Origin: DASYGT01 sp035999365
GTDB taxonomy: Bacteria; Actinomycetota; Actinomycetes; Mycobacteriales; Jatrophihabitantaceae
DNA: 64,000 nt
Direction: 5' to 3'
Assembly: GCA_035999365.1 (NCBI GenBank)
Contig: DASYGT010000011.1
Coordinates: 1-64,000 of the forward strand
Shown here in pieces: positions 58,879 to 64,000 of this stretch. A program made the position numbers and the translations under genes. Positions within the stretch are counted from its first letter, which is position 1. Each line of letters begins with the position of its first letter. The notes under the pieces are model-generated. The model was given only the letters and a program-made list of their open reading frames with translations. It searched no databases and was not told the DNA's origin.

Positions 58879-59630
58879 GCCTGACTGATTCCGACATCGC
58901 CCGTCCACGTAGGACGCAGCTCGACCACGGCACGGCGATGCAACGTGCAGCTACCGAATACCAGCGGGTCGCCGAACTGCTCCGGTCCCTGGCGTCGGAC
59001 GACTGGACCACGCCGACCAACTGCCCGCCGTGGGACGTGCGCGCAATGGCGGCGCACCTGCTCGGGATGGCCGAGATGGCCGCATCGCTGCGCGAGCAGC
59101 GCAGGCAGGTCAAGGCAGCAACCAACGCTCACGGAGTCTTCATCGACGCCCTGACCGCGCTGCAGGTCGACGAGCGCACCGCCATGGCGCCTGGGGACAT
59201 CGTTACGCGGTACGAAGCCGTCGCCCCGAAGGCGGTTCGTGGACGCCGGCGGGCACCAGGATTCATCCGCGGGCGAGCGATGCCGCAGACCCAGCGGGTC
59301 GGCGGCCGCGATGAAACGTGGACGATCGGCTATCTGCTCGACACCATCCTGACCCGCGATCCGTGGATGCATCGCATCGACATCTGCGACGCCACCGGTG
59401 CGCCCCTCGTGCTGACTGCTGAACACGACGGCGTGATCGTCGACGACATCGTGCGGGAATGGGCTGGACGTCACGGGCAGCCGTTCGTGCTGCGACTTAC
59501 CGGGCCCGCCGGCGGATCCTGGGCCAACGGGAGCGGACCGGAACTGGAGTGCGACGTGGCAAGCTTCTGCCGAGCGCTCGCCCGACGCGCTCCGGCCAGT
59601 GGCCTGCTCGCCACGGAGGTGCCGTTCTGA
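58875..59630 (+). CDS. Maleylpyruvate-isomerase-type DinB protein (mycothiol-dependent family)
   Basis: 251 residues from the ATG at 58875, overlapping the tetR stop (ATGA). MDMPI-like DinB bundle: YQRVAELLRSLASDDWTTPTNCPPWDVRAMAAHLLGMAEM, with further metal-binding His/Asp residues in TILTRDPWMHRIDICDATG. Actinobacterial members are mycothiol transferases. It is coupled to the regulator and to the following hydrolase. Confidence 0.85.
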   Translation: MSLTDSDIARPRRTQLDHGTAMQRAATEYQRVAELLRSLASDDWTTPTNCPPWDVRAMAAHLLGMAEMAASLREQRRQVKAATNAHGVFIDALTALQVDERTAMAPGDIVTRYEAVAPKAVRGRRRAPGFIRGRAMPQTQRVGGRDETWTIGYLLDTILTRDPWMHRIDICDATGAPLVLTAEHDGVIVDDIVREWAGRHGQPFVLRLTGPAGGSWANGSGPELECDVASFCRALARRAPASGLLATEVPF

Positions 59631-60382
59631 TCGCACCCATCCGGTCCACGTACGGACCGGACCCTTCCCAATTCGGCGAGCTGTACCTGCCGCGCCAAGA
59701 GGCAACCGGCACGGTCGTGCTCCTGCATGGCGGCTTCTGGCGGGCGCAGTACGACCTGTCGTTGGGCGCACCGCTCGCCCGGGACCTGGCCGGGCGCGGC
59801 TACGCCGTCTGGAACCTCGAATACCGCCGGGTCGGGAACGGCGGTGGCTGGCCCGGCACGTTCATCGATGTGGCCGCGGGCATCGACCACCTCGCGGCAC
59901 TGCGCGTCGACACCTCCCGCCTGGTGGCCATCGGCCACTCGGCAGGCGGGCATCTCGCGGTCTGGGCGGCGGGCAGGCAGCGTCTTCAGCCGGGCGAACC
60001 CGGTGCAGCGCCGGTCGTCCACGTCGCGGGTGTCGTCTCGCAGGCGGGGGTCCTGGATCTGGTCACGGCGGCCCGCACGGGCGTCGGCCGAACTGCGGTG
60101 GTGGACCTGCTCGGCGCCGCCGCTTCGGCCGAGCCACAGCGCTGGCGGGTTGCCGATCCCATGGCACACCTGCCGATCCCGGCACCGGTCGTGTGCGTGC
60201 ATGCGCCGGACGACCAGGACGTGCCGATCGCCCAGAGCCGCGCCTACGTGGCGGCAGCAACGGCCGCCGGTGGCACGAGCCGCCTCATCGTTGCCAGCGG
60301 CGACCACTACACGCTCATCGATCCACGCTCCCCCGACTGGTTGATCGTGGTGGATGTGCTTGCCGAACTCGCCGGCGGCTGA
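59627..60382 (+). CDS. Alpha/beta hydrolase (esterase/kynurenine-formamidase-like)
   Basis: 251 residues. No ATG, GTG or TTG fits; the only start with a good ribosome binding site is CTG at 59627 (GGAGGT, 6 bases upstream), which overlaps the preceding TGA as CTGA. Oxyanion motif LLHGGFWRAQYD, nucleophile elbow GHSAGGHLA, then late Asp (APDDQDVP) and His (SGDHYTLIDP) complete the triad. HGGFWR is typical of kynurenine-formamidase-like and related short-chain esterases. Confidence 0.82.
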   Translation: MIAPIRSTYGPDPSQFGELYLPRQEATGTVVLLHGGFWRAQYDLSLGAPLARDLAGRGYAVWNLEYRRVGNGGGWPGTFIDVAAGIDHLAALRVDTSRLVAIGHSAGGHLAVWAAGRQRLQPGEPGAAPVVHVAGVVSQAGVLDLVTAARTGVGRTAVVDLLGAAASAEPQRWRVADPMAHLPIPAPVVCVHAPDDQDVPIAQSRAYVAAATAAGGTSRLIVASGDHYTLIDPRSPDWLIVVDVLAELAGG

Positions 60383-60389
60383 GCGCTGC

Positions 60390-60719
60390 CTACCGACGGT
60401 CGGTGATCGTGCCGCGCACATCGGCGAGCAACACTGCAGCATCAGCGGCAACGTCATGCAGCGCCGCGATGCCGTCGGGGTCATCGGCATCCTCGCCGAG
60501 CACGACCGCCGCCTCGAGGCCGAGGGCACCGGACGACACGGCCATCGCCACCGCGACCTGAAGGGCGGTGAGCGAGAGACTTGGCAGCGCAACGTTCGCC
60601 GCGACATAGGTGCGGCCGTCGGTGTCTCGCACAGCGGCACCCTGCACCGCATGCGTGCGGGCCCGGGCCGAACGGGCGAGGGTCACCAGCTTCGCGTCCT
60701 CCGGATCTAGTTCGCTCAC
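60390..60719 (-). CDS. Cytidine-deaminase-like protein lacking catalytic zinc residues
   Basis: 109 residues, homologous in position and sequence to the short CDA-like protein between era and the CorC-like gene of mycobacteria (Rv2365c). The N-terminal half follows cytidine deaminase (ARARTHAVQGAAVRDTDGRTYVAANVALPSLSLTALQVAVAMA), but the usual Cys-Ala-Glu and PCxxC zinc/catalytic residues are absent (TALQ in place of CAE), so it is unlikely to deaminate. Its ATG overlaps the CorC-like stop. Confidence 0.75.
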   Translation of the reverse strand: MSELDPEDAKLVTLARSARARTHAVQGAAVRDTDGRTYVAANVALPSLSLTALQVAVAMAVSSGALGLEAAVVLGEDADDPDGIAALHDVAADAAVLLADVRGTITDRR

Positions 60720-62026
60720 GATGTTGCCTCGCTGTCGTCCCCGTCGTCGTCCTGCATGCGCCGAATGAGTACGGTGTCGATGCGATTGCGCCGGCCGCCG
60801 GCGCTCTCGGCCACCAGTTCCAACCCGTGCACCTGCGCACGCGCGCCAGGAATGGGTACCCGGCCGAGGGATTCGGCGAGCAGGCCGCCGACCGTCTCGA
60901 CATCGTCACGATCGGGCAGCGTCACGTTGAACAGCTCGGCGAGATCCTCGACCGCGAGCCTCGACGTCACGCGCACGGTGTCCGCATCGATGCGCTCGAC
61001 CGGTGGTCGCTCGACGTCGTACTCGTCGGTGATCTCACCGACGATCTCCTCCAAGATGTCCTCGATGGTGACCAGCCCGGCCGTGCCGCCGTACTCGTCG
61101 ATCACGATCACGATGTGTGTGCGATGGCTCTGCATCTCGCGTAGCAGCTCATCGACCGGCTTGGATTCCGGGACGCAGACCGGCGGACGCGCGACCTCCT
61201 CGACTCTCGTGCTCCGGGCAGTCTCCGAGTCCTGAGCCCGTCGAGCGAGATCCTTGAGGTAGACGACGCCGATGATGTCGTCGAGATTCTCACCGACGAC
61301 CGGAATGCGCGAGAAGCCGCTGCGCAGGGCAAGAGCGAGCGCCTGCGGAACAGATTTCGTGCGTTCGATCCAGACGACCTCCGTACGCGGGACCATCACC
61401 TCGCGGGCGATCGTGTCGCCGAGTTCGAACACGGACTGGATCATCTGGCGTTCTCCGTGCTCGACGACACCGCTCTCCTCGGCCATGTCGACTAGCTCGC
61501 GCAGCTCGACCTCGGAGGAGAACGGACCGTCGCGGAATCCGCGGCCCGGGGTGATGGCGTTGCCGAAGAGGGTGAGCAGGCTCGCGAGCGGACCGAACAG
61601 CCGCCCCAGCACGCGTACCGCGCCCGAGCCGGCCAACGCGACGCGGTTCGGATGCTGCCGACCGAGGGTGCGCGGCCCAACTCCGACGATCGCGTAGGAG
61701 ATGACGACCATGATCACGATCGTGGACGCCGGAACGGGCCATCGCGTGCCGAAGCGCGAGCGGGCGACAATCGTGGCGAGCACGGTGGCGGTGAGTTCGC
61801 AGGAAACTCGCAGCAGGAGCAGCAGGTTCGTGTACCGGGCACGGTCAGCAACGATCTCGCGCAATGCCCTCGCACCACGGCGGTCTTCACGCAGAAACTC
61901 CTCGACCCGCGCCACGGACACTCGTGCCAGCGCAGAGTCGACGCACGCGAGCGCGCCGCCGAGCGGAATCAGGCATATCGCGATGACGAGCGCGATGACA
62001 TCGCCGGTCGTCACCGCGTGCCGCAC
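60716..62026 (-). CDS. CNNM/CorC-HlyC family membrane protein with CBS pair
   Basis: 436 residues from a GTG at 62026 (GTG at 62014 also possible). DUF21 membrane domain (about 1-150), CBS pair (REVMVPRTEVVWIERT ... GVVYLKDLARR and PESKPVDELLREMQSHRTHIVIVIDEYGGTAGLVTIEDILEEIVGEI) and C-terminal CorC_HlyC domain. Members are linked to magnesium/cobalt transport. In the membrane domain the usual motif reads ARVSVARVEEF. Confidence 0.88.
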   Translation of the reverse strand: MRHAVTTGDVIALVIAICLIPLGGALACVDSALARVSVARVEEFLREDRRGARALREIVADRARYTNLLLLLRVSCELTATVLATIVARSRFGTRWPVPASTIVIMVVISYAIVGVGPRTLGRQHPNRVALAGSGAVRVLGRLFGPLASLLTLFGNAITPGRGFRDGPFSSEVELRELVDMAEESGVVEHGERQMIQSVFELGDTIAREVMVPRTEVVWIERTKSVPQALALALRSGFSRIPVVGENLDDIIGVVYLKDLARRAQDSETARSTRVEEVARPPVCVPESKPVDELLREMQSHRTHIVIVIDEYGGTAGLVTIEDILEEIVGEITDEYDVERPPVERIDADTVRVTSRLAVEDLAELFNVTLPDRDDVETVGGLLAESLGRVPIPGARAQVHGLELVAESAGGRRNRIDTVLIRRMQDDDGDDSEATS

Positions 62027-62038
62027 CGATTCGGCGGG

Positions 62039-62596
62039 TCAGCCACGACGGCCACCCGCGATATCGCGGGTCTCGCCGCCGGTGCCCGCCACCGGGGTGC
62101 GGATGGGCGCCCGACCGGTCGCCTGCACCCAGTTGCCCAGCAGCTGCGCCTGCAGCTCGAACATGATCCGCTCCTGCTCCGCGTCGCCGTGGTCATAGCC
62201 CAGCAGGTGCAGGATGCCGTGCGTGCACAGCAGATGCAGCTCCGACTCGACGCCGTGCCCGACCGACGCAGCCTGATCGGCGGCTACGACCGGGCACAGC
62301 ACGACGTCGCCGAGCATTGCGTCCACACGGCGCTCATCGACGCCCGGCGGCGCGGTCGGGTCGAAGCGGTCCATCGGACCATCCGAGCCATCCATCGGAA
62401 AGGCCATCACGTCCGTCGGTCCCGGCAGATCCATCCACTGCGTATGCAGGGCAGCCATGGCATCCGTCCCGACCAGCAGGATCGAGAGCTCCGCCAACGG
62501 GTCGATGCTCAGGGCGTCGAGCACGAAGCGACCGAGTTGAGTCAATGCGAACTCGTCGACCTCGACACCGGACTCGTTGTTGACCTCGATGCTCAT
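62039..62596 (-). CDS. ybeY: Endoribonuclease YbeY
   Basis: 185 residues. Zinc motif His126-X3-His130-X5-His136 in HGILHLLGYDHGD. Involved in 16S rRNA 3'-end maturation and 70S quality control. Extra C-terminal residues beyond the usual length (QATGRAPIRT...). Between phoH and the CorC-like gene as in mycobacteria. Confidence 0.94.
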   Translation of the reverse strand: MSIEVNNESGVEVDEFALTQLGRFVLDALSIDPLAELSILLVGTDAMAALHTQWMDLPGPTDVMAFPMDGSDGPMDRFDPTAPPGVDERRVDAMLGDVVLCPVVAADQAASVGHGVESELHLLCTHGILHLLGYDHGDAEQERIMFELQAQLLGNWVQATGRAPIRTPVAGTGGETRDIAGGRRG

Positions 62597-62653
62597 ATGT
62601 TCGTGTTTCCGTGCCTGTGGGTGCTCATTGCTCGAGCGCTCATCGCGTCCGGG

Positions 62654-63709
62654 TCACCGCCTGGGTGCGGCTTGGCGCGCTGAGGGAGCGTCCGCGGTAC
62701 GCGAGTCGTAACGCTCGTAGGCGTCGACGATCTCGCCCACGAGCCGGTGCCGCACGACGTCGGTGCTCGTCAGGTTCGCGAAGTGCACGTCATCGAGATC
62801 GGTGAGGATGTCACGCACCACGCGCAGGCCGCTCTTCGTGCCACCCGGCAGGTCGACCTGCGTGATGTCGCCCGTCACGACCATCTTCGAGTTGAAGCCG
62901 AGCCTCGTCAGGAACATCTTCATCTGTTCGGGCGTCGTGTTCTGCGCCTCGTCCAGGATGATGAAAGCGTCGTTCAGGGTGCGCCCGCGCATGTACGCGA
63001 GCGGTGCCACCTCGATCGTTCCGGCGGCAGTGAGTCGCGGAATCGAGTCGGGGTCGACCATGTCGTGCAGCGCGTCGAGCAGCGGGCGCAGGTAGGGGTC
63101 GATCTTGTCGTACAGCGTGCCGGGCAGGAACCCGAGCCGCTCGCCCGCTTCGACCGCCGGCCGCGTCAGGATGATGCGGGTCACCTGCTTCGCCTGCAGC
63201 GCCTGTACCGCCTTGGCAACCGCGAGATAGGTCTTGCCGGTGCCGGCAGGTCCGATGCCGAAGACCACCGTGTGCTTGTCGATGGCGTCGACGTAGTGCT
63301 TCTGGTTCAGCGTCTTCGGCCGGATGTTCTTGCCCCGCCGCGACAGGATGTTCAGGCTCAGGACCTCGGCCGGACGCGCCTGGGAATCATTCGTGAGGAT
63401 GCCGAGGGTGCGACTCACCGAGTCGGGGGTGAGGTTCTGCCCGGCCTTGATCAGCTCGAGAAGTTCCTCGAAGAGGCGGACCGCAACCGCGTTGTCGGCC
63501 GCCGCGCCGGAGATGGTGATCTCGTTGCCCCGGACGTGGATATCGCTGTCAAGGCTGCGCTCGACGACGCGCAGGAGTTCATCGCGCGAGCCGAGCAGCG
63601 ACACCATGGCCTGCTCACCAGGGACGACGACCACGGTGGAGACGCGATCCGGGCTGCTGTGTGGATCGGACAAGTTGGGCTTTCTGCTCGGCTGTGCGGA
63701 CCCCTCCAC
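62654..63709 (-). CDS. phoH: PhoH-like ATPase
   Basis: 351 residues. N-terminal KH-like region, then Walker A GIGPAGTGKTYLAV (about 155) and Walker B AFIILDEAQNTTPEQMKMFLTRLG. RNA-associated NTPase of the PhoH family, linked to YbeY in many bacteria. Core gene; 57 bases separate it from ybeY. Confidence 0.93.
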   Translation of the reverse strand: MEGSAQPSRKPNLSDPHSSPDRVSTVVVVPGEQAMVSLLGSRDELLRVVERSLDSDIHVRGNEITISGAAADNAVAVRLFEELLELIKAGQNLTPDSVSRTLGILTNDSQARPAEVLSLNILSRRGKNIRPKTLNQKHYVDAIDKHTVVFGIGPAGTGKTYLAVAKAVQALQAKQVTRIILTRPAVEAGERLGFLPGTLYDKIDPYLRPLLDALHDMVDPDSIPRLTAAGTIEVAPLAYMRGRTLNDAFIILDEAQNTTPEQMKMFLTRLGFNSKMVVTGDITQVDLPGGTKSGLRVVRDILTDLDDVHFANLTSTDVVRHRLVGEIVDAYERYDSRTADAPSARQAAPRR

Positions 63710-63741
63710 TGTACCGGCGTGGGCCCGGATGTCGCCTGGAA

Positions 63742-64000
63742 TCAGCCCGGGGGCCAGCCCATGGGGCGGCCGGCCAGCAGGTGGGCATGAACGTGGAACA
63801 CGCTCTGACCGACGCCGGCACCGGTGTTGAACACGGTTCGGAAGTCCGACAGCCCGAGCTGTTCGGCCACGGCACGGATGCCGCCGAGCAGTGCGGCGGA
63901 GGCCGCGGGATCCCCGGCCAGCTCGACGATGTCGACCAGATGCACGCGCGGCACCACAAGGATGTGCGTCGGTGCCTGCGGGTTCACGTCGACGAACGCC
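63742..64000 (-). CDS. HIT-family (histidine triad) nucleotide-binding protein (5' end outside window)
   Basis: The last about 86 residues are visible; the frame is open to the right edge. AFVDVNPQAPTHILVVPRVH and the triad segment GQSVFHVHAHLLAGRPMGWPPG (His-X-His-X-His) identify a HINT-type phosphoramidase/AMP-lysine hydrolase. It precedes phoH on the same strand. Confidence 0.92.
   Translation of the reverse strand, partial: AFVDVNPQAPTHILVVPRVHLVDIVELAGDPAASAALLGGIRAVAEQLGLSDFRTVFNTGAGVGQSVFHVHAHLLAGRPMGWPPG

Overview
The window is high-GC DNA with actinobacterial character: frequent GTG/TTG starts, ATGA/GTGA stop-start overlaps, DUF2510 and DUF6221 proteins, a mycothiol-type DinB protein, a PucR regulator, and a housekeeping block (glyS, uppS, recO, era, cytidine-deaminase-like gene, CorC-like gene, ybeY, phoH, HIT) in an order resembling Mycobacterium tuberculosis. 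Species cannot be named from the sequence; a Frankia/Jatrophihabitans-like or related actinomycete is an inference. No phage, insertion sequence, CRISPR array or rRNA was seen, and no gene-free stretch exceeds about 300 bases.

1-20.7 kb looks like an accessory catabolic region for nitrogen heterocycles or ureido compounds. It holds a HyuAB hydantoinase pair (HyuB cut by the left edge), and a tightly overlapping minus-strand operon: NCS2 uracil/xanthine permease, FAD, 2Fe-2S and molybdopterin subunits of a form-II CO-dehydrogenase-like hydroxylase, CoxG, and a carbon-nitrogen hydrolase. Next to it lie a PucR regulator and, divergently, three coupled genes homologous to the oxamate carbamoyltransferase AllH-AllF-AllG. 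A good match to the B. subtilis PucR box lies before the permease. Embedded between hyuA and the operon are a secreted repeat protein, a CPBP protease, a C2H2 mini-protein and a carboxymuconolactone-decarboxylase-like gene with a KstR-type operator.

20.7-29.3 kb holds small enzymes and regulators (GNAT, RidA, STAS), a molybdopterin oxidoreductase, a secreted copper-radical (galactose-oxidase-like) oxidase coupled to a small secreted protein, a transglutaminase-like protease and an SMR transporter. 29.5-35.3 kb is an ABC importer operon ending in a metallophosphoesterase. 35.4-36.9 kb carries two paralogous small secreted proteins of no recognised family, sharing a promoter-like motif and separated by a DinB gene. 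37.2-41.6 kb encodes three membrane proteins.

41.7-64 kb is mostly core genome on the minus strand: RibD-like reductase, tRNA-Asn(GTT), dnaG, dgt, YbjN-like, ppdK, dusB, glyS coupled to a PAP2 enzyme, uppS, recO, an MFS gene, era, a plus-strand TetR-DinB-hydrolase insertion, then the CDA-like gene, corC-like gene, ybeY, phoH and a HIT gene cut by the right edge.
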